Shown here piece by piece: positions 1 through 22,865 of a DNA stretch of 64,000 nucleotides. The translations under genes and the position numbers were made by a program. Source of the DNA: Lamellibrachia satsuma (lineage: Eukaryota; Annelida; Polychaeta; Sabellida; Siboglinidae); assembly GCA_033239005.1 (NCBI GenBank), contig BSQZ01000001.1, forward strand, positions 8,478,500 through 8,542,499. The letters are read 5' to 3'. Position 1 is the stretch's first letter; every line of letters begins with the position of its first letter. The notes beneath the pieces were generated by a model. The model ran no database searches. It saw only the letters and a list, made by a program, of their open reading frames with translations, and had not been told where the DNA came from.

Positions 1-779
1 AACTCGCCTGTCCAGAGACGCCCACTCACTCAGCTATCACGCTCTTTGACCTGTTTGACGCACTACAAGTATGTACACTACACTACCGCACATAATAATC
101 AAACTGTATTGTAGTTATAAGCTAAGTAGTGTTGTCATGATTTCACTGTAATATATTAGTGTATAGCTACTGCTATTTAAAACTTCTGACAAGTCCATTC
201 AATGAAACAAAAGTGCAAGTATTTCTTTTTATCTTAAAACAAAACAAGTCATGGTGTTGGGCCTATATAAGAGTTAATAAAATATAACCATTTGCAACTA
301 CAATCAAGAAAATCATACCAGTGGTTTACTAGGAAAACCCTGTTGAACATACAGCATCTTAATTTCATTGGCTGCTCCATACTATTAGATAATCCTACAT
401 CATGGGTGCTGTAGTCTGGCCATATTTGCACACCAAATGAAAATATATTCTGAACACCTATTCCTATGCTTGCCAATAGGATATGGCCGTACTGTTTGCA
501 TCTAAACTGAACTTGTGTAACACATTTTGGCACACACTATATTTCTAATAATACTTGATTCTTCATCGCTCAAGGTTGGCTTCTCTGGGAAGTATTCATC
601 TTCAAAGCATAATTTTGAGTACTTTTATCCAGGTCCACAGGAGCGCCATACCTTCACATACAGTATACGCAAAAAACATGGAGCGAATTTCAAACCACCT
701 GTGGCATCCAAGTAACGAGGAACTTGGTGTCGACACACGGAGACAAGAGCAGCTACAGGCCTGCAATCTGGTGGCATGA
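1..779 (+). CDS. 3'-terminal exons of an unidentified gene (partial)
   Basis: Bases 1-69 read as an open exon ending LFDLFDALQ directly before a good donor (GTATGT at 70). A pyrimidine-rich acceptor (ttttatccag, ending at 632) begins a phase-compatible exon at 633. It encodes a tail containing SHTVYAKNMERISNHLWHP and ends at the TGA at 777-779. An AATAAA at 1136-1141 gives a plausible 3' end. I do not recognise the protein. The joining of the two exons is inferred from phase and splice signals only. A second frame in the 3' exon is also open and ends in VASK at a stop near 715, so the reading frame of the last exon is not certain. The rest of the gene lies outside the window. Confidence 0.4.
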
Positions 780-1135
780 CCTTGCATCATATCCAAACGT
801 GGGGTCAATTACATTATAACTGAAAATGCCAATTACATTTCCCCAATTATTTTCAACTCAAATTATTCCCTACAAATAATCAATCAAATATTATATGTTG
901 TGTATATAAAATTTGCTTGTCATTGAGTACATCTTTGGTTGCTCTGTTTATATACTCTTATTTCGATATGGAATTGGTATTATTGAACTGGAGTTGATAT
1001 AATGTAACTGATCCCAAGTCTGATTATATTGGTGAGGCTGCAGAGCCATGTCTGTGGAATGTTCAGTGATTTGTACAAGTCATTCTATATGTGACGAATC
1101 ATTGCCAGAATCATTCAGACTGTGGATATGTTGTA

Positions 1136-1141
1136 AATAAA
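1136..1141 (+). terminator. AATAAA poly(A) signal of the left-edge gene
   Basis: A canonical AATAAA lies about 360 bp past the candidate stop codon at 779, a normal 3' UTR length. It supports the plus-strand gene at the left edge ending here. Confidence 0.45.
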
Positions 1142-1392
1142 AGATCCAAGTGGTATACTTAGATACTGCGCTGGTGTATTTCCTGTTGATCAGTGCCTTG
1201 TTCCCTGTTCACTCCATACAAACATCTTTGCCAAGCTCTCGTAGCAATCCAGGAATAAAGCGCTTAGCCATCTCCATGTCACACAGGAAACTGGGTGAAT
1301 TTGAACTTGCACTTGTCTGAGACAATAAAAAATTTGACAAGTTTCAAGCTATCAGCATGTAATTGGCACCAGACTCAGTGGAAAATGAAGTA

Positions 1393-1525
1393 CTGTCTGA
1401 TACGTACAGGAGTCGGCATTGTCCGATACACGCAGGACTCCGCACTGTCCGATACACACACAGGACTCCGCACTGTCTGATACAAACAGGAGTCTGCACT
1501 GTCTGATACAAACAGGAGTCCGTGT
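1393..1525. repeat. 26-bp minisatellite, about 5 copies
   Basis: The unit gcactgtctgatacaaacag plus gagtct is repeated with a few changes (gatacac, gatacaa, gtccgc, gtctgc). The ORFs seen in several frames here are by-products of the repeat. Confidence 0.85.
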
Positions 1526-2755
1526 TAAATGACTGAACAAACCACAATATTATGTTTTGGTACTCCTCACTTTATCATGAACATACAAGTTCAATATTTA
1601 CTATACAATTGGCTGCATTAAGAAATGGGTCTATCCAGTGATCACATTAAAACAACATTCAGCCAAATAAGACATGTTCACTGCGTAACCATGCAAACAG
1701 TGACAAGTAACTAAAAGTTAACTTGCTGAGGATTGTTATACCATTTGCTAGTGTTAACGCATATTAGGCTGGCCAAGGATTTGTTTTGTGGTTCGGAATA
1801 TGGACAATTGTGGGTTTCACTGTTAAACCCAGATGTCAGCTGCCAGTACACACTGCTATGGTTAAAGTTGGCACCGACTAGACACTTTGAAACACTTCAA
1901 CTACAAATTTCCCTGTGAAAATCTACATTATCTGAATGCTGTCCAAATGCCACTAGGTCTTAGGAATCAAGCAGACTAGCCTATGACAAGTGGGGAATGA
2001 ATGATTTTGATAATAAATTAAGCTGATAAATCAGAAAATAAACAATCAGGTTACAGAAAGTGAGCAGTTTAGTGCAGACAGGAACAATCCTTATCCTGAA
2101 GTATTTTCACAATGCACGGTAACACGGCATACAGATTATTGAATTATGCTGAAGAACTAAATAATTCACTACAAATAACTAGTTGACCTGCAAGACCATG
2201 ATGGCTTGTGGATATTTCTACGAAACAAGAAAGCTACTCAAGTAAACTGTTTGCCTAGTCACGATGATACACGACTGCAGCATTCTCGACTTATCTGTTT
2301 TGTCAAATCGAGATCAACATTTTAAAGATAAACCTTTGTAAAAAAAACCAACAAAAATACATCCTACTCACATTTTGTACTGACAGTAACTTTGTATCTA
2401 CTCTTCAGTGATGTAAATCTGGCACAACAACTTACTATTAGGAGCGAGAAACACAAATTCCATCAGATGCCAATTTAGTGTTGCTGCAACCCACCAGTAC
2501 TACAGATTCACTGTGCATGCCAAGCTAACTGAATGTTGTCGTTCGTGTACTACTGACGAATTGCAAGAGCTGAGCCTGTTGGACTTTCTGTGAAGCAACA
2601 TTTCAGTCTCCAAATACAAGGAGACTGCTTGGTAAATGAAAACGTACAGCTGCCAACACCTACTCTCCTAACAAACAGGTAGAGACAGGTTAACTTCTTG
2701 GAGTATCTCTAAGCATTGGGCACCCCAACGATTCCTGTGACTACCTAGCCCAAGA

Positions 2756-3930
2756 TGCTGGGTTGTGAGGAACATGTCACCCATAGCTACAACTTGACGG
2801 GTGATGCTGGGTTGTGGGGAATATGTCACACATAGCTACAACTTGACGGATTATGCTGGGTTGTAAGGGACATGTCACCCATAGCTACAACTTGACGGGT
2901 GACGCTGGGTTGTGAGGGACATATCACCCATAGCTACAACTTGACGGGTGACGCTGGGTTGTGAGGGACATATCACCCATAGTTACAACTTGACGGGTGA
3001 CGCTGGGTTGTGAGGAACGTGTCACACATAGATACAACTTGACAGATGATGCTGGGTTGTGAGGGGCATGTCACCTTTAGCAACAACTTGAATGGTGACG
3101 CTGGGCCATGAGGAACATGTAACACATATCTACAACTTGACAGGTGATGTTGGGTTGTGGGGAACATGTCATCCATAGCTACAACTTGACAGATGATGCT
3201 GGATTGTGAGGAACATGTCACACAAGCTACAACTTGACGGGTGACGCTGCATTGTGAGGGATATGTCAGCCATAGCTACAACTCGAATGGTGATGCTGGA
3301 TTGTGAGGTACATGTCACACAAGCTACAACTTGACGGGTGACGCTGCATTGTGAGGGATATGTCAGCCACAGCTACAACTTGAATGGTGATGCTGGGCCA
3401 TGAGGAACATGTCACACATAGCTACAACTTGACAGGTGATGCTGGGTTGTGCGGAACATGTCATCCATAGCTACAACTTGACAGACGATGCTGGATTGTG
3501 AGGAACATGTCACCCAAGCTACAACTTGACGGGTGACGCTGGGCCAAGAGGAACATGTCAGCCATAGCTACAACTTGACAGGTGATGCTGGGTTGTGGGG
3601 AACATGTCATCCATAGCTACAACTTGACAGATGATGCTGGATTGTGAGGAACATGTCACACAAGCTACAACTTGACAGATGATGCTGCATTGTGAGGGAT
3701 ATGTCAGCCATAGCTACAACTCGAATGGTGATGCTGGGCCATGAGGAACATGTCACACATAGCTACAACTTGACGGGTGATGCTGGGTTGTGGGGAACAT
3801 GTCACCCATAGCTACAACTTGACAGGTGATGCTGGGTTGTGGGGAACATGCCACCCATAGCTACAACTTGACAAGTGATGCTGGGTTGTGGGGAACACGC
3901 CACCCATAGCTACAACTTGACATGAGATAC
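2756..3930. repeat. 49-bp minisatellite, about 24 copies, downstream of the WDR5 stop
   Basis: The unit begins gatgctgggttgtgaggaac, continues with a catgtcacccatagctac-like part and ends caacttgacgggt. Units diverge by scattered substitutions, and some have lost a few bases (for example cacaagctac in place of cacccatagctac). On the minus strand it starts about 185 bp after the WDR5 stop codon, so it may lie in the WDR5 3' UTR. I found no clear minus-strand poly(A) signal before it. Confidence 0.9.
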
Positions 3931-4114
3931 TGGGCCTTGAGAGGATCACGTCATGTGTAGACTTCACTAGGCACCACCACGGTAACACAGACACTTCGTT
4001 ACAGTTTGTCATGACAACTGAGCAGCAGGCGCCACTGCTGGCTGAGGCGCTGCTTGTGCTGCGATAGTACTGTACAGACCACCCATCACTGACTGTGATG
4101 CAGCATGTTGCTCA

Positions 4115-14935
<10,821 letters not shown>

Positions 14936-15596
14936 TCTGTCTTCCCTAGGGTACATCGAGAAAGTATGGATTCACAGTACCATATCAACAAACACGAAAC
15001 ACTGCACATACCCGGGTTACCCCAACACACTTCTTTCCTACAACATTCAATTTAAAATAATTTAGTTTTCCGTTTGCATTGCCAAAACTATTACTTTCCT
15101 GGTTTTACATAATTTACCAGAACTGTAGAAGGCATAACGTTATTTCTGTTATGGACTTCACTGAAATAATACAGGCTGGTGTTCGGTCTAAAAAAAGAAA
15201 AACTTTTTTCAGTGGTAAAATATGGTGTCAGTTCTGACTATCACAGTGCGATTGTCAGTAACTGAGTGCTTTTGGGTTGAGATGCCACCTGCAGCAGCAT
15301 TTTACAAAACAAACAATCGAGACTTGTTTCAGTTGACGTGATTGATGTATGAGTGCATAGCCAGGAAATGTGAGTGAAGTTATAAAGACCACTTTTGATA
15401 ATGACTAACCATATATGTTTTTTTATATTTGTACAGGCACTACAGTGTAAAAGTGTAATGATTTGTGGAATGTTTTAGTTTCGTGCTAGTGGATGCAGCA
15501 TCCAGATGTAGTGAAACTGAAATGTGTGGTGTCTCAGTGAGTGTCAAAGTTGTATTACTCACTACTTTGCAGTGCTTCACGCAATTTGTCACTCAC

Positions 15597-16160
15597 CTAA
15601 ATATGCCAAATTAATTTAGGCAAGCAATTTTTTAGTTAGTTTTTGGTCCATGTGGTGATGCCATTGTTTTCTGATTGAACGGTTTCTGGTTTAAGTTACA
15701 TCGCCATGAAATTTTTTTATTTTAATAGGTAGTAGTTATTAGTGCTATAATTTTGTACAATGAAATAACTGTTAACATTATTGCCCCATACATGTTCAAT
15801 GGCTTTAAATATGCAATCTGTAATGATGACCGTATTTCGTTGTGTAAATAGATAAGTAAAAATGGCGGCACCCAGTAGAATCTAGAAAGCATCTACGATG
15901 AGGTTAATCCTGCAGTACTTGAAAATGGAATGCTACTGATATAACCGACTCAAAAGGTACTAGCTGTGCTGTTGAAGAAAGTGACAACAGTGCCAGTGGA
16001 TCTTGCACTCAGGCAGCAGGTCCTTGTCGGGACAAACCGTTGCAGACCAAATTTTTGTAGCAATTAACGTGAGTGATAATTTGCTCCATAGATGGTTAAT
16101 TTGTGTGAAAGATAGGGAGCGAGATTGATTCCTTGTCTCAAGTGTGAAGTGTTGCTTTGT
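15597..16160. mobile_element. Dispersed DNA-transposon-like repeat, copy A
   Basis: The left end (atgccaaattaatttaggca, then agcaatttttt) matches copy B at 24648. The right end (gatagggagcgagattgatt, then ccttgtctcaa) matches copy B near 25505. The two outer ends are themselves roughly inverted (ttaggcaagcaa against ttccttgtctcaa). Minus-strand translations of both copies share a SRSLS-QIN stretch. No intact gene. Confidence 0.6.
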
Positions 16161-16757
16161 AACAATATACACTGTATATTGGTTGGGACAAATTTGCTAT
16201 ACTTAGAGAATATGTCATTTTACCAAAACTTTGAATAGACCTTTGTGCAACAGATGTATATTCTAAATCATTAACAATTATTTCATGGACTGAATCTGAG
16301 TGCAAAGTAGTTGGTAGAAAAGTTGTTTTTGAGTGACGAACGATGAAAAGATGCTACCTCACAAAACTGACACACATATTTGAACTCCTCACTGTAGGAT
16401 AGCTTACCTTGGCAAGGTGCAACACATTGAATGCATAAACAACACAAGAGCATTGTTGTATATCAATAACTTGGTAATCTTGCATAAAAAAGGCCCTTAT
16501 TATTATGGCTTTGTGTTTCACTCTTACCTCACTTTATCTACCCCAAGATGTTCATTATATTATACTATATCATTTTAGGTGCATAAATGGGGGGGTGGAA
16601 ATGGCACGATTGTCAAATGTGTTTTAGGGCAGATTTAGCGATCAGAATTGCAGCGTTAGCCGCGTTTTTATTTGTTCTCAATATGGCGTGTTTACAGAAT
16701 GAGCACTAATAATAATTATCATTTCTTACTTTTATTTTTGTACACTTTACAGCTAAC

Positions 16758-17334
16758 ATGTCCCTGAGGGCCAAGGAGAAGATGCAGCACTACCATGCCA
16801 AGTTAAAGTAAAAAAAGAGAAATATGAAATGGTGAAGAGAGAAAAGTCGCACAGAAGATAGTCCTGAGTGAAATAAAGAAAGAAGATAGAGAGTGAGAAA
16901 CAGGGAGAGTGAGAAAACATCGGCAAAAGAACAAACAAAATGCTTGTCGAAATCGAAGTGCAAAACATTGCTTTCAAATCACCACAGTCACTTGGAAAGG
17001 CTAAGGTGGTATAATTTTATCAAATTCACCAAGGAAACGGACTGCTGTAATTGTAGCTCTTGCAATTGATGCTGGATTTGGCACTTTGAAAAATAGGAGA
17101 CTGGACAATAAACCTGGAATTCAAACAGTGGATAAGGAAGTGGCAGACAAGATCACCAACTTCTATTTGACAACTTCATGGATATGCCCTGGTGAAAAGG
17201 ATGTTGTGATTGTGAGAAAACCTGGTGAAGAGAAGACCAAGCTCCAGAAGCAGTATCTGTTGACAACGCTGAAGGAAGCTCATGCAATGAGACATGAAAC
17301 ACATAATTTAGCTGTCTGTATATTGCACATATGA
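16758..17334 (+). pseudogene. Broken transposon-like protein gene (basic N-terminus plus SPRKR region)
   Basis: Starting at ATG 16758 the sequence reads MSLRAKEKMQHYHAKLK, hits a stop, continues in another frame as KKEKYEMVKREKS, then stops again. From 17020 an open frame reads SPRKRTAVIVALA and later KEVADKITNFYLTTSWICPG, EKDVVIVRKPGEEKTKLQKQ and YLLTTLKEAHAM. This order (basic K/R-rich coiled start, SPRKR, a FY-x-PG-KDVV block, a LLT-LKEA block) resembles a recurrent uncharacterised protein family in marine invertebrate genomes, probably mobile-element borne. That resemblance is from memory. At least two stops and frame changes make this a dead copy. Confidence 0.6.
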
Positions 17335-17954
17335 CATTAGGATATGAAAATACAGTTCCCTGTAAGCATGCAGAAGAATCAAGACGTACCAATTTTTATT
17401 TTATGTTTTTTCCCAAAACAATCAGACTCGTAATTCCATTACCATGCCATGTAATTCCGTTACCAAACAAAACATGTTAAGCTTAAATAAACAGTGCACA
17501 TATCATGACCAAACTCCTGTCCAATACATAGTCACTACCCATGTCTATATAGTAATGTCAGCTAGCAGCATCAATTGGTTGCAAGATTCAGGCGAACTGT
17601 CATGATATTTGTTAGAAATTGACGTTGATTATTTCCGCGTAATTCCGTTACCAAAATAAAATCGTTCATAATTTCATCCATTTGTTAGATTTTTCAATAT
17701 ATACAGCTGCCAATTATAGGGTAGGGTTTGTATTTACAGATAATATTTAACTTTCCTTTCCAGGCATATGCTGGTCTTGAAAATATAAACATACATACCA
17801 AAAAATGCTTTGAATTGTAATTCCGACAGACATAATTCATAACTGTTGACATGTTTATTTTGTTTATCTGGTGTATAGACATATATGTGTGTACACGCAT
17901 GCACGCACGCACACATTTTCGTCTCATAAAGTGAATATTTGTATAAATATATAC

Positions 17955-18130
17955 CGGGATGGTGGTTCGATTCCACCTCCGCCGTTTCGAAGCTTGGGCA
18001 ATTTCGCTCACCCCATTTTGGCCGTGTCTTTCGGAAGAGACACTAAAAGCCGTTTGTCCAAACTCCTGCGTTAGCTCAAGATTGGGATGTTTAGAGTATA
18101 ACTACTTGAGACTTGAGAGGACCGGGTATA
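17955..18130 (+). mobile_element. 5'-truncated tRNA-derived SINE fragment
   Basis: A perfect pol III B-box/T-arm (GGTTCGATTCC at 17964-17974) lies within a stem ggtgg...ccacc. No complete tRNA body precedes it. Downstream, tcggaagagacactaaaagc and cgtttgtcc (about 18031-18059) resemble the conserved central domain (TTCGGATGAGACGTTAAACC type) of several animal SINE families. The 5' tRNA half is missing. The 3' boundary is uncertain. Confidence 0.6.
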
Positions 18131-18299
18131 TACCGGCGTTGGTACGTTTACATCAAGACTACAGTCTACACAGTGACAGTTATAACTTATATAGGCGTGT
18201 TCCACCAGTGACGTATGTCATGCAAGATTTCGACTGGCAGAAATGTCGTTCAACTAGTGAATTTGACTTCGTTTACTAGAGTTATATATAGTATAGCAT

Positions 18300-18900
18300 A
18301 GAATAGTATACAAGATCGTTGTATGCCGACTCGTGGAGTCGTGCCGAAGCGTCGAGCGTTCGTGGCCGCAGGTTAGCATTTAGTTGACTGAAACACTAAC
18401 TAGCTATTACAGCAGAGTTAATTACAAATAGCATTATCGATACATGACGGTTCGTATGCCATATACTTACAACGTGACCATACAATTGTTCAGAATATAA
18501 ATGTTAATATCGTGTCATTTGCACACATCGAAACGGGAGGCTACCCAGCAGGAAGCAATGGTGGAGCACCTATTTACGCGTGCGCGGGAATGACGAAGGT
18601 TGTTACGTGAGGTGAGGGGAGGCTTTGTTTGGCTGGAAATTTACGCCACGCATTTCTAGGGCTTCTGGGCCTTGTTTGGATTACTTACGCCGCCCTATTG
18701 ACGTTATCAGCAAGAAGAGGACATCTATGTGTTATATGCTGTAATTAATTGTATATTACTGTTGAAAAAAATTCATTTTATGCACTATTAGTCAGCTGAT
18801 TTACATGGACCAATCATGTCGTCAGAAAGGAACGCTGACGTTATGCCGAGTGGATTGTTGCCGTTTGCGTCAGTCGTGTTTCCTGACTGAATAACGAAGT
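18300..18900. promoter_or_regulatory. Candidate bidirectional promoter region
   Basis: This segment has clearly more CG dinucleotides than its surroundings (for example gccgaagcgtcgagcgttcg and tttacgcgtgcgcgggaatg). On the minus strand it has a strong donor (GGCGGC|GTAAGTAA, GT at 18688-18687) and another at about 18473 (CACGTT|GTAAGTAT), either of which could end a WDR5 5' UTR exon. No matching first exon of the BET gene was identified. This is inference from composition and splice signals. Confidence 0.35.
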
Positions 18901-21033
18901 CGGATTCGTTTAATCGCACAACACGTTGCATAAACGTGTAACATATGTACTTTAGGTCTTCTATGTAATAGTTTCACATTATAGCTAATTAAACAGTAAG
19001 AGAAAATTGGGGGTATTTGTTAAGCGCAGCGTCATGTGCTACGGTTTGGCCAATCACGATGCTAGATTTTGAAAGGCCTGTATAAAAGCGTAATATTTCC
19101 TGCAAGCCGAAGCCATTGCTGATGACGGAGGGCAGTGTTCTATAAATCTGAGAGGAATCATGGACACCAAGACCCATCCGGCACTGCAAGGCTTTCAGCC
19201 GAATGCTCTCGCCTTTCACACGGGGTATATGTCTATATTTATATTTTTACTTCAAGCTTAACGTCGAAAATAAGTACAAGAAAGTCAAGGGGCATTGTGT
19301 AAACCCGCCATTGTGGATTACTGATTTGCTCATGACCTGCATACGATCGTTTATACCCAAATACACGGATATAAAGCGTCGTAGACCCAGCTTATATGTC
19401 TGGAATAACGACGAATTGTTCTAGACCGTTCTGGTGAACTCCAGAAAGGTTTGGTTAACATAGCGGACGAAAATACCAGTAAAAGAAGTTTGGATACGTT
19501 CGGTTGGCATGACCGTTGAAGCAGCGTAGGTATAACATTCTTTGTAGTGCAGTGATAAGAATGAGACCGGAATAAAACTGCGCCTGAAAGTTAGTTTTGT
19601 GTCAAGTGGTTCATTTGTGTGCACGGGGATCATATCCTACAACTTATTTAATATATTTCCTTCCCCTTTATTTGTCGACAGGCCACGGAAATAATGCGCA
19701 CCTTTTGTTATTGATTGAAATACGCAATTCAGTCTAGCAAGTATTTTAATTTTCTGACATATCACCCATTTCTTTGTGCTGTTTCTGACAATTGTTCAGA
19801 ATTATGTGGTAAAGTGTGACTTAATTTTGATGTCCATTGTGTAATTTTTTTAGTTAGAAGCTGGCTTTTTTCTTGTGTCAAAATTGTAATAAATTTGTGT
19901 ATGGTTCTTGCTAACTTAATAAGTGAACAACATTATTATGTCCCTGTCTTATTTCTTAATAATGTGGTACTTAAGCAGGCTAGGTTTAGTCGCTGGCCTC
20001 AATAAATTTGGGATGGTTAACTTGTAACCTGAATGTTGCTAGTTCTTCCGGTATCCAACCTACCATGCCTGTCATGTTGAAAGGTGATGTACAACTTGCC
20101 AACTCGTTCAGCACCTGGTGCATGGAAGAAAGTTGAAATGTATATCTTTCAACTTAGGTATTAAAAACTAAATGTCTGTTCGGGTATGGATTCGACTGTT
20201 CTACCTGGTGCCACAAGAAGTGGTTGACCATATATTGTCAGACTTGTATATGACAGCCTTACATTTATAATAATGCTCGATTGTGAGTGGTGCACAAAGC
20301 CATGAGATGACATGAAATATTTTACGTTTGATTCACAATGAAGTCAAACCAATTTTCAATTAACTGCAGTTGTGTGATGGGCACATTATGACATAGACAT
20401 TAGTCATGAAATATCCATGTTGCATGGAAATGAATGGTATATATTATTAATTACATTAATTATAATAGCTGACACCAGTGCGGGTAAAGGTTATAGTTTG
20501 ATCAGTGTAGTCGCCAACAAGGCGGATCTTTTTATGTAGTCCTTTTTGTGCAAGAAGCTGATATTCCTCTGTAGATAAGCATGATGCTGTAATTTCTAAC
20601 ATAACGTTGTGTTTTTATACTTCTATCTGAATCTCCACAGTAAAAACTACATGGATAATCAATACTGTTACAATCAAAGCTTTACATTACACAACAATTG
20701 AAGTGGTTTGTTCAAAACAACCGACACTGATATGTTCATTCAAATAGGTTAAGCTATTCAAGAACATGCCATTAGATCATGAGGAATTAGAAAAGATTTC
20801 AACTCAGAATGATGCCTCTACTACCTGTGTTGTAATTACTTGGAGGAATGCAGGAGAGAATATTAGTATGGTCATTAGTTACAGCAATTTTCTTCTGTAT
20901 GAAAGCAAGCTATTGGGTGTTGCTAGTAACATGATTGTCTCGGGTACTGCAGGTCCAATTTAAAATGCTGGGCATATTAATAGCTGTATTTTGTCCCCAA
21001 AAACAGGATGTAATTTGCTGCAGGTTCCCATAT

Positions 21034-21810
21034 CAGTGATTTGCCTAAGTTTTTAAAAGGGCATGGTACCGGGTTTGAAAAAATGTCAATTCGTTCACGT
21101 GAAAATATGTTAAGGCAAGGGGGGCCAAATATCACATGACAAATGTGTAATTGAACACACAAAAACGTTACTTTGCAGTACAACATGTTTTATTTAGACC
21201 CCACGGTCAGACTCAATGTCCTGTTATTGTGCAGCCAGAACCTGTAGAAATACTATGCTACTGGCGACATGGGCTTTTTCTTTTATGTATAGCCTATGTT
21301 GGCTACACATAAACTGGGTCTGATGTGAAACACGTATTATAAACCCTACCAAGAAACACTGGCAACACGTTTGCTTCCTCCAATTTTGCATCATTCCTTG
21401 AGAGTTGCTGTTAATAAGCCTATGTTTCACATAGAATATATACTGTAACCCTTTTTATCTGGAATATGCACCGGTGCTTACTTCACTATATGCAACCGTA
21501 TTCATCTGTTGTGATTTTTTATAACCACGTGATAACCACAAGGCACGGCTAGCTTATTGCAATGGCAGCAGCCATGAATAGTTAATTTATCTTGTCATCT
21601 TAATGAAATTTCAACGCATATTAAATTTTTTCAAATGCACATTTAGTATGCTCTTTAAAATGGCTGGCGCCAGCTGATCAAGCACCTTTTGAGCTGCATG
21701 CCACATCTAGGCAGGGCGAGGCGCTACAAAGGCAGGCCGGCCAGCCGGCCGGCATTACAATTGGGGGACATGGCACGGCACTAACCCAAAAGCACTTAGG
21801 CAAATCACTA
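21034..21810. mobile_element. TIR element, about 777 bp, non-coding
   Basis: cagtgatttgcctaag at 21034-21049 is the reverse complement of cttaggcaaatcacta at 21795-21810 except for the outermost base. The next 20-30 bases are also loosely inverted. Possible 3-bp TAT flanks. No transposase is recognised inside. Confidence 0.6.
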
Positions 21811-22865
21811 TATGTATAGCACAAGCATTTGGTATTCAGAAACTAAGGGAGTAACAAGGAAGCTCTACAAAAGTTGTTCCATACTCATACTGGTATAAAC
21901 CATGTGTTGTGGAGAAACTAGTGGGTGGAATCATGGCAAGATCAATAATTAAGTAAATGCAACCATATATAGTTTTATCTCTCCAAGATAAAAATTCTTA
22001 AAATGTTGCTCCCTTCATAAAGGGATGAAGCTAGATCCTGTACTGATGCATGTCCCCCAGTGTTTATCCCTTCTCCCTAGAGGCAGCTTTCTCCTACTTG
22101 TCATCACACACCCTTCGGACATCTGTCTTTATGCTGTTCTCCCTTCTTAGTTGCGGTTTTTTCTTATGGTCTGGCTGTTTTATTATTTTATTCTGTGAAC
22201 TTGTCCCATACTCAATTCAAATGAGACCAGGTTAAATTTCTTCCACATTCTCTCTGGGTCTCAAGTGTAGATCGTGAAGCTAAATACACCTGTGATGAAA
22301 CTTTTGTTGGTTTAATGTGACAAATCTGTTGGGCCTGTATTGACACATCATTTGAAGAACATTAACAATGGAGCTTCTTGGAGCACCTAAATACATTTAC
22401 AGTATTGACCTTGGTGTCTGCAGTGCCATTCTGCTGCTTAGCAAATGAAATCGGACTGCTTGATATGGCATTCAACTTGGTTAATACACACTTTGAAAAG
22501 TTTTGTGTGATTCTTACCTAGCAAACAAAATGTTCAGCAAATAATTATCTCTAGAAATTGTGAATGTTTTTATTTACAATCACAATTGTAATTTTTCAAC
22601 CTTAAATCATACAAAATGTATGAAGAAAAGACTATAGAATGGAGAAAATGGTTGTTTCACATGGATTGAAAGAAGCACAGTAATATTTCAAACAGTAGAT
22701 TTGACAGTACAAACGTAAGCATGTAGTGTAGTGACTATAATTATTATATATAGCTGGTAGTACTTGGATTTTATATATGTGTTGCTGTTGAGAGAGCTGT
22801 ACAGATGTTACTTATATTTTATATAGTGTTGAATGGGAGAATAATGTGCATGCTGTTGTTTCCAG

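Larger units (their letters stand above)
780..2755. other. Intergenic / 3' regions, no gene recognised
   Basis: Apart from the AATAAA at 1136 and the 26-bp minisatellite at 1393-1525, I see no supported coding sequence. A short minus-strand open stretch at 1229-1290 (ending GLLRELGKDVCME and a stop) looks protein-like, but it has no recognisable partner exon or homologue. Confidence 0.5.
14936..22865. other. Divergent intergenic / 5' region between WDR5 and the BET gene
   Basis: Start regions of the two genes face each other across about 7.9 kb. This space must hold the WDR5 5' UTR exon(s) and the BET first exon(s), which I could not place. Recognised contents are given separately: a repeat pair member (15597-16160), a broken transposon-like gene (16758-17334), a SINE fragment (17955-18130), a CpG-richer segment (about 18300-18900) and a TIR element (21034-21810). 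I see nothing supported at 19000-20960 or 21811-22865. Confidence 0.6.

Noticed and set aside
17961..17990. tRNA gene suggested by a perfect T-arm
   Set aside because: No acceptor, D or anticodon arms upstream; fits a truncated SINE better.
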